From Acaudatibacter sp963835495 (lineage in GTDB: Bacteria > Pseudomonadota > Alphaproteobacteria > Caulobacterales > Caulobacteraceae): a stretch of 64,000 nucleotides of DNA. Where the stretch lies: positions 2,232,001-2,296,000 of the forward strand of contig CAWIFQ010000003.1 in assembly GCA_963835495.1 (NCBI GenBank), read 5' to 3'. The first letter of the stretch is position 1. Each line of letters starts with the position of its first letter. The notes under the pieces are model-generated. The model was given only the letters and a program-made list of their open reading frames with translations, searched no databases and was not told where the DNA came from. Of the stretch, positions 1-9,041 are shown piece by piece. A program made the position numbers and the translations under genes.

Positions 1-144
1 TGGCCGTTCCAGCATCAGCCGCGCGGCGGCGAGGGCGTCCAGGCCGCCGGCCTCGACGGTCACCCGGTAGGCGTCGATGAACTGTGCGCCGGGCAAGATT
101 CCGCCCACGCTCGGCTGAGGTTCGATGGCATGGACGTCGGTCAT
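1..144 (-). CDS. DUF2867-like protein, N-terminal 48 residues (runs off the window)
   Basis: The minus strand is open from an ATG at 144 to the window edge, giving 48 residues. The visible segment LPGAQFIDAYRV followed by LDALAAARLML resembles the start of DUF2867 proteins, which typically begin with an LPGADFxDAF-type stretch and an alpha-rich AARxxF segment. DUF2867 has no established biochemical role. The gene is divergent from the MFS transporter, with about 185 bp between the starts. The family call rests on only 48 residues and could be wrong; the rest lies outside the window. Confidence 0.5.
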   Translation of the reverse strand, partial: MTDVHAIEPQPSVGGILPGAQFIDAYRVTVEAGGLDALAAARLMLERP

Positions 145-328
145 CAAGCTATCCGCGCTGAGGCAGGGCGCACGTTTCGTCTACATCATTTCATACACAA
201 CAGGCGCCGGCGGCGGGCCGGCGCGCGCGGACGCCGACACTGGTTGCGAATATCTGACGGCCGTGCGCCTTCTGCGATGGGGGCGATCGGGGGACTTCGT
301 GAGCCCAACGGCCGCGCGGGGGCGTCGC

Positions 329-1655
329 ATGACCACAGCCGTTGAAATCGGGGACCTGACGCCGCCGCTCGGCCAGGCGCTGAAAGTCCGGCACGTCGCC
401 GCCGTGACCGCCGGCAACGCGCTCGAGTTCTACGACTTCCTCACCTACGCCTTCTTCGCCGCCCAGATCGGCCGCACCTTCTTTCCGTCCGCCGACGCCG
501 CCGGCAGCCTGCTGGCGTCGCTGGCCACCTTCGGCGCCGGCTTCCTGATGCGGCCGGTAGGGGCGCTGACGATCGGGCGCATGGCCGACCGGCTCGGGCG
601 CAAGCCGGCCATGCTGCTGTCGTTCACGCTGATGGGGGTGGCGATGGTCGGCCTGGCGCTGACCCCCAGCTACCGGATGATCGGTATCGCCGCGCCGATC
701 CTGGCCATCGCCTTCCGGCTGATCCAGGGCTTCGCCCTCGGCGGCGAGATCGGGCCGAACACCGCCTACCTGATCGAGGCGGCGCCGCCGCATCGGCGCG
801 GGCTCTACGTCTCCTTCCAATACATGAGCCAGGACGGCTCCATCCTGGTCTCCGGCCTGGTGGGGTACGCGCTGTCCAACCTGCTCAGCGACGCAGGGAT
901 GGACGCCTGGGGCTGGCGGATCGCGTTCCTGCTGGGCGCGGTGATCGTCCCGTTCGGCCTGCTCCTGCGCCGCGAACTGGCCGAGACTCTGCCGCCGCGG
1001 ACGCCGAAGTCGGCCACCGCCGCACCCGACCTCACCCCTCGGCTGGCGCGCACCGCCGCGTTCGGCATCGTCATGCTCGCTGGCGGCACCACCGTCAGCT
1101 ACGTGATGGACTATCTGACCACCTACGCCACCTCGACCCTGCACATGGCCACCAACGTCGGGTTCCTGGCGACCATCTTCCTGGGCCTGACCGGGCTCGA
1201 TCTTCGATCCGATCGGCGGCTGGCTGTCGGACCGGTTCGGCCGCAAGCGCTGCATGCTGATCCCGTGGACCTTCCTGCTGCTGGCGACCTTGCCCGGCTT
1301 CTTCCTGCTGTCGACGCTGCGCAGCACCGCCGTGCTGATCGGCCTCTCCGTGGTGCTAACTATCGCCGCCAGTCTCGCGACCACTTCGGTGCTGGTGTCG
1401 GTCACCGAGTCGATTCCGGCGCGGGTCCGCGCCGGATCGCTGGGCCTGATCTACGCCTTCGCCATCTCGGTGTTCGGCGGCTCGACCCAGTTCACCGTCG
1501 CCTGGCTGACGGGCCTGACCCACAGCCCGCTGGCGCCAGCCTGGTACATGAGCATCTGCGTGGGGCTGGCGCTGGTCGCCATGATCGCCCTGCCCGAGAC
1601 GGCGCCAGGGCTGGCGAAGGCGAGGACTACGGTTGCTGCTGCGGCTGCGGCTTGA
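329..1655 (+). CDS. MFS transporter, metabolite:H+ symporter type (frame-disrupted)
   Basis: Predicted inner-membrane 12-helix symporter of the major facilitator superfamily. The start at 329 (MTTAVEIG) fits because homology to MHS transporters begins about 20 residues later at NALEFYDFLTYAFF. The MFS loop signature appears twice, as GRMADRLGRK between helices 2 and 3 and GWLSDRFGRKR between helices 8 and 9, together with RLIQGFALGGEIGPN. The frame breaks near 1193-1195: removing one G restores LTGSIFDPIGGWLSDRFGRK, and the restored frame then runs to the stop at 1655. The substrate is unknown; the family includes citrate, proline/betaine and shikimate carriers. The 3' end overlaps the convergent TonB-C gene by 29 bp. 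Confidence 0.8.
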
Positions 1656-2769
1656 GGTTCAGCCGCACCCCGATCTGGACCACGGCGCCGTCCACCGGCT
1701 CGCCGTCGCGCTGCCAGGGGTTCATCCGCATCGTCGACGCCAGCTTCACCGCCGCTTCGGAAAAGCCGAGGCCATCCGGGTCGCCCGGCTGCGGCTGGCA
1801 GCCGCCGAGCGTGCCGTCCGGCGCGGCGACGCACCGGGCGACGCCGTAGCCGGTGGTCAGGCCCTTGTCGGCCGCCTCCTTCGGAAACACCTGCAGCGCC
1901 TCGTCCGGATCGAAGCCGGACACCCAATAGGGCGAGGTCACCTCCCGGTCGCCGGCGGCGCCGGGGGCGGGAAAGCGGAACGGGATGTCGACCCAGAGGT
2001 CGGCGTTGTGGGGCGCGGTCGCCCATTCGGGGGCGACGCGGAACCGCTTGGCGAGGCGCAGCGCGGCCTGGCCGAAACCACGGTTGTCCGGATCTTCCTT
2101 GGTTATCTGGCAGCTGGAGAGCGCACCGGCGTGACTGACTTCGCAGTGCGCCACGACGTAACCCTCCGCGCCGCCCGCCTTCGCCGGATAGGCGGCCGCC
2201 ACGTCGCCGTAGCTCACCGTGCTCGCCCACACCGGATTGTTGAGCATCGAGACCGAGTGGCGCGGCGACTGCGGTCCGCCGAACATGGTCAGATCGCCCT
2301 TGCCGGACGCCAGCCCTCCCTCCGTCGAGCCGCCGCCGCGGCCAGCCCCCCAGTCGATCGGGTTGTCGGGGACCTTGAAGTTGACGGCGAGGTTCATCAC
2401 CGCGTCGATCGGCCCGTCCGGCCCCATCGCCGGCTTGACCTTGAAGGTGGGCCGCAGTTCCAGCGCCGCAGCGCCGAACCCCTTACCCTTGGGCGTCTCC
2501 GAGGCGACCTCGCACGACTCGGCGAGGCCATGGCGGTCGATGTCGCAGCGCAGCAGCACATAGCCGCTGATGTGTTCGCGGTACGCCGCCTCGGGCCAGA
2601 CCGACGCCCACTGCCCCAGGGCGGCGCCATCCGTCGGGACTTCCACCGTGGCCGCCGGCGGCGTGCTCGTCTTCGGCTCCGGCTGAACGGTCACCGGGGC
2701 AACCGTCGGCGCGGCCGATGTGTCAGGCGCGGCAGCTACAGCTGCGGCGGCCAGCGCTGCCAGGATCAT
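1627..2769 (-). CDS. Secreted protein with three tandem TonB-C-like domains
   Basis: A 380-residue protein starting MILAALAAAAVAAAP, a short signal peptide, followed by a Pro/Thr/Ala linker. Three repeats of about 75-80 residues follow, each with the TonB C-terminal pattern: YREHISGYVLLRCDIDRHG...SCEV...GFGAAALEL, then GYVVAHCEVSHAG...SCQI...GFGQAALRL, then GYGVARCVAAPDG...GCQ...GFSEAAVKL. Each repeat carries a conserved Cys pair (xRCxxxxxGxxxxC) that could form a disulfide in the periplasm. Classical TonB has one such domain plus an N-terminal anchor helix and a Pro-rich spacer, so this is not a normal energy transducer. An upstream ATG at 2835 would remove the signal peptide and is rejected. 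Function unknown; a periplasmic role is inferred. Confidence 0.7.
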   Translation of the reverse strand: MILAALAAAAVAAAPDTSAAPTVAPVTVQPEPKTSTPPAATVEVPTDGAALGQWASVWPEAAYREHISGYVLLRCDIDRHGLAESCEVASETPKGKGFGAAALELRPTFKVKPAMGPDGPIDAVMNLAVNFKVPDNPIDWGAGRGGGSTEGGLASGKGDLTMFGGPQSPRHSVSMLNNPVWASTVSYGDVAAAYPAKAGGAEGYVVAHCEVSHAGALSSCQITKEDPDNRGFGQAALRLAKRFRVAPEWATAPHNADLWVDIPFRFPAPGAAGDREVTSPYWVSGFDPDEALQVFPKEAADKGLTTGYGVARCVAAPDGTLGGCQPQPGDPDGLGFSEAAVKLASTMRMNPWQRDGEPVDGAVVQIGVRLNLKPQPQQQP

Positions 2770-2914
2770 GGAACGTCCCCTCCCCTTCGGCGGACGACTT
2801 CGGCGATTTTCGCATGACCGATCGACGCCGTGCAAACTTGCACGGTCAAGCCGCCTCGATCCGGCGCTGACGAAGGGCCTAGGGTAGATCTAACTTAGAT
2901 CGATGACCTCTCAC

Positions 2915-3017
2915 CACGTCATGGCCGAGCTTGTCTCGGCCATCCATGAACGCGGCAGCCAGGGCGTCCGTGGATTGCCGGCACTCCGCGCTTCGCGCTC
3001 CGGTCGGCAATGACGTG
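2915..3017 (+). repeat. CACGTCAT-ended palindromic intergenic repeat, copy 1 of 5
   Basis: A 103-bp element bounded by CACGTCAT and ATGACGTG. It contains two hairpins: a left one around ATGGCCGAGCTTGTCTCGGC and a right one around TTGCCGGCACTCCGCG...GGTCGGCAAT. Related copies lie at 25987, 38349, 45416 (inverted) and 54051. All are intergenic. It fills the gap between the TonB-C and glutathione-transferase genes; I see no other gene in 2770-3047. Confidence 0.8.
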
Positions 3018-3047
3018 AAAAGGGAATCCAACCTGGCTTGAACTCAA

Positions 3048-3680
3048 TTAGGTGGACTGCGGCGTCTCGACCTCCTGGCGGGCCATCGCGCGCTGGAAGC
3101 CCGGCCGCTCGATCAGCCGTTCGAGGTAGCGGCGGCAGTTGGGCTTGTAGCGCGCGTCGAGACCGAGCGAGCGGCCGAGGAACAGGGCGTAGTGTACGGC
3201 GATGTCGGCGACGGTGAAGCGGTCGGCGCAGAGGAATTCGCGCCCCTCCAGCGCCTCCTCGACGCACCGCAACCGCGAGAGGTACCAGATCGAATAGTCT
3301 TCCACCGCCTGCGGCAGGCGGCGCGGCGGCGGCTCCAGGCGCGAGTAGCGCAGCACGATGGTCTGCGGGAAGGTCAGGGTCGCGTCGCTGCGGTAGAGCC
3401 AGTTCAGGTAGTCGCCGTAAGCCGGCTCGGCCGGGTCGACTCGCAGCGGGTTGGGCGCGTGACGATCGGCCAGATAGTGGCAGATGCCGCTGGACTCCGT
3501 CATCGTCAGCGCGCCGTCGACGAAGGTCGGCACCGTGCCGAGCGGATTGATCGTGAGGTAACCGGGATAGCCGGCCCTCGGTGGGAACGGCATGTTGACC
3601 AGCTCGTAGTCGAGGCCAAGTTCCTCGAGGGCCCACAGCGGGCGCAGGGAGCGGGCGTTGTGACAGTGATAGAGCTTCAT
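3048..3680 (-). CDS. Glutathione S-transferase family protein
   Basis: 210 residues, the usual GST length. The N-terminal thioredoxin-like domain begins MKLYHCHNARSLRPLWALEELG, with Ser11 in the position of the catalytic Ser of beta/theta-type enzymes. NPLGTVPTF carries the cis-Pro loop and TMTESSGICHYLAD carries the Glu-Ser pair that binds the gamma-glutamyl part of glutathione. The C-terminal helical domain includes FTVADIAVHYAL, the N-capping box region. Predicted cytosolic glutathione transferase or peroxidase; the substrate cannot be read from sequence. It is followed 40 bp away, on the same strand, by the carboxylesterase start region. Confidence 0.88.
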   Translation of the reverse strand: MKLYHCHNARSLRPLWALEELGLDYELVNMPFPPRAGYPGYLTINPLGTVPTFVDGALTMTESSGICHYLADRHAPNPLRVDPAEPAYGDYLNWLYRSDATLTFPQTIVLRYSRLEPPPRRLPQAVEDYSIWYLSRLRCVEEALEGREFLCADRFTVADIAVHYALFLGRSLGLDARYKPNCRRYLERLIERPGFQRAMARQEVETPQST

Positions 3681-3719
3681 CGTTGTTTTGTGCGCACAAC
3701 GCCGAAGGCGCGGTCAAGC

Positions 3720-5396
3720 TCAGTGGGCGGCGGGTGGGACCGGCGGCGAGGCAAGGCCGATGTTCGCGAACCAGTACTGATCACCGGATTTGCGGCGGCG
3801 CGCGACGACCTCCTCGTGCAGGGCGTACATGCCCGGCAGCAGATCCGACGACGGCATGGGCGCGTCGCGGAAATCCATGTAGGCGCCGCCGTCTGCGTAC
3901 GGCTTCCAGGCAGGCTGCCCGGCCGCGGCCGGCGCGCCGGTGCGGGCGAAGGCGGTCCAGTAGGCGATCATCGCCTGTGAAAGCGCCGTCTCCTGCGGCG
4001 CATCGGGCGGCGCCGGCCAATTCTTCGGCAGCTGCGCGCCGGGGCCGACCTGGCCGAACTCGTACGGCAGCTCACTGGCGTGGAAGGCGGGAATGCGCCG
4101 GTCGACCTCCGCCGGATAGGCGTGCTCGAAGTAGTAGAGGAACACGGGCTGGCCGATGGCGGCCTGCTTCAGGGCCAGCCGCTCGGCGCTCCAGCCGTAG
4201 AGCCCGTCGCGGGCCGCCGCGAGCACGCTCTCGTCGACGTTGTCGCTGGGATAGAGCTTGAGATAGGCGTCGGCCAGGTCGCGATAGCGGCGGCGCACCT
4301 CGGCTTCGTAGTCGCTGCTGGTCTTGGGGATCGGCGGCAGCAGGCCGCGCAGCGAGCGCACTTCGCCGGCGTTGAAGCCGACCAGCACGGGCACATGCGC
4401 CTGCAGTCCTTGGTCCAGCAATTCGACGATCTGCCGCGGCAACACCACGCCGTCGACCGTCGGCTGAGGAATAAATCCGGCCATCAGGGAGGCGCGGCTC
4501 AGCGTGGCCGCGTCGACCCGCCTCAGGTCCTCCACCTTCGAGGCGTGCAGGGCGGTGGCGACGTAGGCGCCGATCGCTTCCGCGGAGGGCAGACCGAACC
4601 GCCGCCGTCTCAGCTCCGGGTTGGAGACCATGTAGCCGCTCTGCACGATCGCCTTGTGGAACAGGCCGTCCGCCAGCGGGCTGGTGAGGATGTCCATGAC
4701 GCTGTCGGCGCCGGCGGACTGGCCGAAGATGGTGACGTTGCCGGGATCGCCGCCGAAGCGGGCGATGTTGGCTCTGACCCAGCGCAGCGCCTGGATCTGG
4801 TCGAGCAGCCCGTAGTTGCCGGATATGTGGGCCGGAGACTCCGCCGACAGGTCCGGATGGGCGAGGAAGCCGAACACGCCCAGCCGGTAGTTGACCGAAA
4901 CCACCACGACGCCCTGCCTGGCGAGCGCCGCGCCGTCGTAGAGCGGCCCGGCGGGATTGCCGCCGAGGAACGAGCCGCCGTGGATCCACACCATCACCGG
5001 CGCGGCCTTGGCGCCGCTCGGCCGCCAGACGTTGAGATAGAGGCAGTCCTCGTCCATCCGAGGCGGGTTGTCGGCGTATAGCTCGCCCTGCGGCGCCAGC
5101 GGCTGCATGCAGGCCGGACCGAAGCTGGTCGCGTCACGGACGCCCCGCCATGCGTGCGGCGGCTGCGGGGGTCTCCAGCGCCCCTCCCCAACCGGTGGCG
5201 AGGCGTAGGGGATGCCTCTGAAGACGACCATCCCATCGGCAAGCGTCTGACCTTTGACGAGGCCGGCGTCGGTGGCGATGACGCCGGTGTCGCCATCCGG
5301 CAAAGCGACGCCGACCGCGGCGAGCGCCAGACACATCGCCGCCGCCGTGACCGTCGCGCCGATCGCCCGCCTGACCCAGCCAACCATGAGCGTCAT
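3720..5396 (-). CDS. Type-B carboxylesterase (para-nitrobenzyl esterase family), secreted
   Basis: 558 residues, typical for the family. An N-terminal signal segment (WVRRAIGATVTAAAMCLALAA) suggests export. Family motifs in order: FRGIPYASPPVGEGRW, EDCLYLNVW (116-124), VMVWIHGGSFLGG for the oxyanion hole, and the nucleophile elbow GQSAG at 225-229 with Ser227. The region normally reading GTNxDE is GFNAGE here, which probably supplies the acid. HASELPYEFG matches the HGSELPYVFG motif. It hydrolyses carboxylic esters; the natural substrate is unknown. It lies just upstream of the glutathione transferase on the same strand and may be co-transcribed. Confidence 0.9.
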   Translation of the reverse strand: MTLMVGWVRRAIGATVTAAAMCLALAAVGVALPDGDTGVIATDAGLVKGQTLADGMVVFRGIPYASPPVGEGRWRPPQPPHAWRGVRDATSFGPACMQPLAPQGELYADNPPRMDEDCLYLNVWRPSGAKAAPVMVWIHGGSFLGGNPAGPLYDGAALARQGVVVVSVNYRLGVFGFLAHPDLSAESPAHISGNYGLLDQIQALRWVRANIARFGGDPGNVTIFGQSAGADSVMDILTSPLADGLFHKAIVQSGYMVSNPELRRRRFGLPSAEAIGAYVATALHASKVEDLRRVDAATLSRASLMAGFIPQPTVDGVVLPRQIVELLDQGLQAHVPVLVGFNAGEVRSLRGLLPPIPKTSSDYEAEVRRRYRDLADAYLKLYPSDNVDESVLAAARDGLYGWSAERLALKQAAIGQPVFLYYFEHAYPAEVDRRIPAFHASELPYEFGQVGPGAQLPKNWPAPPDAPQETALSQAMIAYWTAFARTGAPAAAGQPAWKPYADGGAYMDFRDAPMPSSDLLPGMYALHEEVVARRRKSGDQYWFANIGLASPPVPPAAH

Positions 5397-5535
5397 CCCC
5401 CCGAGACCTCGTCGCTATCGCGCAGGGCGGTCAGTTTGCAAGTAGCCGGCTCACCGGCGTCGCGCTGTCGTTGAGCTGCGTTTGCGCCGGCGAGCGCAAG
5501 CGCTATGTATCGCTATCGCAATCCAAAGGGCGCAG

Positions 5536-6739
5536 ATGGACCTCGATTTCTCTGCCGACGAACTTGCCTTCAGGGCCGAGGTTCGACGGTTTCTCGCCGA
5601 AGCCTACCCCGCGGCCCTGCGCGACAAGCAGCAACGCGGCGAGGAGCTCGGCAAGGAAGATCATCTTTCCTGGCACCGCATCCTGGCCAAGAAGGGCTGG
5701 ATCGCGCCATCCTGGCCGAAGCAATACGGCGGCACGGACTGGACGCCGTCGCAGAAGTACATCTGGTCGGAGGAGCAGGCGCGCGCCGACACCCTGGCGA
5801 TCATGCCGTTCGGGGTCAGCATGCTGGCGCCGGTGCTCTACACGTTCGGCACGGAGGCGCAGCGAGAACGCTTCCTGCCCGGCATCTACAACGGCGAGGT
5901 CTGGTGGTGTCAGGGCTACTCCGAGCCCGGATCGGGCTCGGACCTCGCGTCGCTGCGGACGCGGGCCGAGCGGATCACCGAGGACGGCAAGGAGTACTAC
6001 ATCGTCAACGGCCAGAAGACCTGGACCACGATGGCCCAGTTCGCCGACTGGGGCTTCTTCCTGGTGCGCACCGATCCGGACGCGAAGCCGCAGGCCGGCA
6101 TCAGCTTCCTGCTGATCGACATGAAGACGCCCGGGCGTCACCGTCCGGCCGATCATCACCCTGGAGGGCGGCCACGAGGTCAACGACGTCTTCCTCGACA
6201 ACGTGAAGGTGCCGGTCGAGAACCGCATCCACGAGGAGAACCAGGGCTGGACCTGCGCCAAGGCGCTGCTGCAGCACGAGCGCTCCGGCATCGCCGGCGT
6301 CGCCCGCTCCAAGCGCGCGCTGGAACGGCTGCGCGGCATGGCCGCGACCGAGCCAAGCGACGCCGGCGGCCGCCTGATCGAGGACGCGTTCTTCCGGCGC
6401 AAGCTCGCCGACCTGGAGATCGACCTGACCGCGCTGGAGTTCACCGAGCTGCGCACCCTCGCCGGCGAGACCTCCGGCAAGGGCCCCGGGCCGGAGTCGT
6501 CGATCCTGAAGATCAAGGGCACCGAGATCCAGCAGCGGCTCAACGAGCTGGCGCTCGAGGCGGCGGGCTACTACGGCGCGCCGTATCTGCGCGATACGCC
6601 GCACAACCTGGGACCGATCGGTCCCGACAACGCCCGTGGCCTCGCCGGCGAATACTTCAACGGCCGCAAGACCTCGATCTACGGCGGCTCCAACGAGATC
6701 CAGCGCAACATCATCGCCAAGATGGTGCTGGGCCTCTAA
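5536..6739 (+). CDS. Acyl-CoA dehydrogenase, PimC-like large subunit (frame-disrupted)
   Basis: About 400 residues after correction. FAD-dependent alpha,beta-dehydrogenation of acyl-CoA. Start MDLDFSADELAFRAEVRRFL. Family signatures are WWCQGYSEPGSGSDLASL (123-140), NGQKTWTT (158-165) and, at the C-terminus, SIYGGSNEIQRNIIAKMVLGL. The frame shifts at 6133-6136, where CCCGGGCG should read CCCGGCG; removing one G restores MKTPGVTVRP. The pattern of a large subunit followed closely by a small one matches the PimC/PimD (pimeloyl-CoA dehydrogenase) pairs of alphaproteobacteria. The true substrate may be another dicarboxylic, branched or steroid-like acyl-CoA. The small-subunit gene starts 30 bp downstream. 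Confidence 0.85.
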
Positions 6740-6768
6740 CCCGATCAGTCCCGACTGAAAGCGAGCGC

Positions 6769-7919
6769 ATGAACTTCAGCTTCACCGAAGAACAGTCCCT
6801 CCTGCGAGACAGCCTCGCGGCCTACCTCGCCGACCACTACGACTTCGAGACCCGGCGCGCGGCGCTGAAGTCGGAGGCGGGGTGGCGGCCAGGGGTGTGG
6901 AAGGCGTTCGCCGAAGACCTCGGCATCTTGGGCGCGGCGCTGCCGGAGGACCTGGGCGGCCTCGGCGGCGGCCCCACCGAGACCATGGTGATCATGGAGG
7001 AGCTCGGCGCGGCGCTGGTGGTCGAGCCCTACCTCGGGACGGTCGTCATCGGCGGCGGCTTCCTCACTCGCTCGGACCATCCGGCCGCGGCCGAGCTGAT
7101 CGGCAAGATCATCGCCGGCGAGACGATCCTCGCCTTCGCCTCCGCCGAGCCGCAGGGGCGCTACAACTGGGCCGACCTGCAGACCACGGCGCGCAAGGAC
7201 GGCGGCGGCTGGCTGCTGAACGGCCACAAGGCGGTGGTCATCGGCGCGCCCTGGGCCGACCACCTGATCGTCACCGCCCGCACCGGCGGCGCCCAGCGCG
7301 ACGCCGGCGGCGTCTCGGTGTTCCTGGTCGACAAGGCTGCGCCCGGCCTCACCACCCGCGACTATCCGACCGTGGACGGCTCGCGCGCGTCGGAGGTGCT
7401 GCTTCGAGAACGTCTCCGTTCCCGCCGACGCCCTGATCGGGGTCGAAGGCGAAGGCCTGCCGCTGGTGGAAGCGGTGATCGACGAGGCGACGGTCGCCGT
7501 CTGCGGCGAAGCCTGCGGCGTGCTGCGCCGCCTGCACGAGGGCACGCTGGAGTACACCAAGCAGCGCAAGCAGTTCGGCCAGCCGATCAGCCAGTTCCAG
7601 GTGCTGCAGCACCGCATGGTCGACATGTTCATCGAGCTCGAGCAGTCGATCTCGATGACCTACATGGCCACCATCCGGCTGTCGGACAGCGATCCCGCGG
7701 CGCGCGCCAAGGCGGTCTCGGCGCGCCAAGGTGCAGATCGGCCGGGCCTGCCGCTTCGTCGGCCAGAACGCCATCCAGCTGCACGGCGGCATGGGCATGA
7801 CCGACGAGATGGCGATCGGCCACTACTTCAAGCGCGCCACCATGATCGAGCGCCAGTTCGGCAGCACCGACCACCATCTGGCCCGCTACGAGGCCCTGAG
7901 CTTCCCGGCGGCGGCTTAG
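6769..7919 (+). CDS. Acyl-CoA dehydrogenase, PimD-like small subunit (two frame breaks)
   Basis: About 380 residues after correction. Start MNFSFTEEQSLLRDSLAAYLADHYDFETRR, typical of the small partner in PimC/PimD-type heteromers. Further family segments are PEDLGGLGGGPTE and, near the C-terminus, EYTKQRKQFGQPISQFQVLQHRMVDM and RFVGQNAIQLHGGMGMTDE. Two single-base insertions interrupt it: a C at 7402 (restored reading EVLFENVSVPADALIG) and a C at 7724 (restored AVSAAKVQIGRACRF). With the upstream large subunit it probably forms one flavoenzyme that oxidises a bulky or dicarboxylic acyl-CoA. Its stop overlaps the stop of the convergent membrane-protein gene by 4 bp. Confidence 0.82.
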
Positions 7920-8401
7920 TCGACCAAGGGCCTCGGCCCGGCGGCCGGCGCGTCTGGCTTGGGCATCAGCACGAAGCGGCCGGCGACCATCGCGCCGAGC
8001 ATCGCGACGATGAAGACGATGCTGTGGGGTTCGCTGTCCGGCACGTAGTACTCACCGTCGACGCCCCGGCTCCAGTAGATGCTGTAGAAGAACCAGGCCA
8101 GGCCAGCGACGATGACCACGCTGACGGCGAGCACGCCGGCGCCAATCCGCCCCGCGCCGGGTCGGACGGTCCAGTCCCCCTCGCCCTTCGGCGACGCCCA
8201 GTCGCCGGCGATGTTGTAGGCAAGCAGCCCGCAGAAGACGCCGAACACCAGCCAGATCGCATAGGCGACCGCGGGACTGGCGAACCGCAGCGGCAGGATG
8301 TCGAACAAGGTGCAGGCCAGGGCGCCGGCGATGTCGGCGGCCACCAGGCAGACAAGAACCACGACAATGGTCTTCAGGATCAGGCCGAGCACGTCCCCCA
8401 A
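7916..8401 (-). CDS. Hypothetical four-helix membrane protein
   Basis: 161 residues with four hydrophobic segments: ILKTIVVVLVCLVAADIAGALACTL, AVAYAIWLVFGVFCGLLAYNIAG, IGAGVLAVSVVIVAGLAWFFYSIYW and SIVFIVAMLGAMVAGRFVL. A polar loop (DWASPKGEGDWTVRPGAG) separates helices 2 and 3. No family recognised. It follows the GRAM-like gene on the same strand with a 9-bp gap, so the two are probably one transcript, and it is convergent with the acyl-CoA dehydrogenase pair. Confidence 0.6.
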   Translation of the reverse strand: MGDVLGLILKTIVVVLVCLVAADIAGALACTLFDILPLRFASPAVAYAIWLVFGVFCGLLAYNIAGDWASPKGEGDWTVRPGAGRIGAGVLAVSVVIVAGLAWFFYSIYWSRGVDGEYYVPDSEPHSIVFIVAMLGAMVAGRFVLMPKPDAPAAGPRPLVD

Positions 8402-8410
8402 GCCCTCCGT

Positions 8411-8746
8411 TCAGCGCGCCTCGATCGCCGCCACGCATTTGTCGATGCTCAGCGCCCCATAGTCGAAGATGTGCTTGCTGCCGTCGGACAAGGTCAGCGT
8501 CGCCTTCTTGCTGAACAGCGACTTCTGAACATCGACGTTGGTGATGTCGCTCTTGTCGATCTGCAGATTGCCGCTGGCGGCGCGATTGCCGAGAACGCCG
8601 ATCAGGCTCGCGTCGAGCTTGGCGTCGTAGAGCAGGCGCTGGTTGGTGACGACGAGATTGCCGTTGTATTTGCCGCCGCTCGGCGGAACGTAGAACAGCG
8701 TCCAGTGGCCCAGGTTCTGCTCGCCGGCATTCAACTCGAGCTTCAT
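8411..8746 (-). CDS. GRAM/PH-domain-like small protein
   Basis: 111 residues starting MKLELNAGEQNLGHWTLFYVPP. The start at 8746 is preceded by a strong AAGGAGGG ribosome-binding site 7 bp upstream, which favours it over the ATG at 8854. The order VVTNQRLLYDAKLDAS, then LQIDKSDITNVDVQKS and ATLTLSDGSKHIFDYG, then a final helix IDKCVAAIEAR, matches bacterial PH/GRAM-type folds (TNxRLxY...I..V...). Such domains bind membranes or partner proteins. The family assignment is by pattern only. It sits upstream of the four-helix membrane protein and may act with it at the membrane. Confidence 0.5.
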   Translation of the reverse strand: MKLELNAGEQNLGHWTLFYVPPSGGKYNGNLVVTNQRLLYDAKLDASLIGVLGNRAASGNLQIDKSDITNVDVQKSLFSKKATLTLSDGSKHIFDYGALSIDKCVAAIEAR

Positions 8747-9041
8747 ACCGCCCTCCTTGGGGAACATCGTTATCCCGAGGCCGATATTGGCAGAAGTTCG
8801 ATTGAATCCAACAGATTTGCAGCCGGCGACGGCGGCCAGCCTGGCGCTGGCCAACCGTCTGTCGGCCTGAATCTACAACCCCATCTTGCTTCGATCGCAG
8901 CGGATTGTATGGGAAAGGCCCAGCGGTCGGGTGGGATCGTCGCCGAATGTGCATAAGGGGATGCGGCGCTTGCACGGATGCGGGCCGCGATGCGGTGGTT
9001 CCACCCTTGTCAGATACGCGCCGCGGCGGAACGGCGAAGGC

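Noticed and set aside
191..1405. Long minus-strand open frame across the MFS gene
   Set aside because: Arg/Gly/Gln-rich translation with no domain, typical of the antisense of a high-GC gene; the plus strand has clear MFS motifs.
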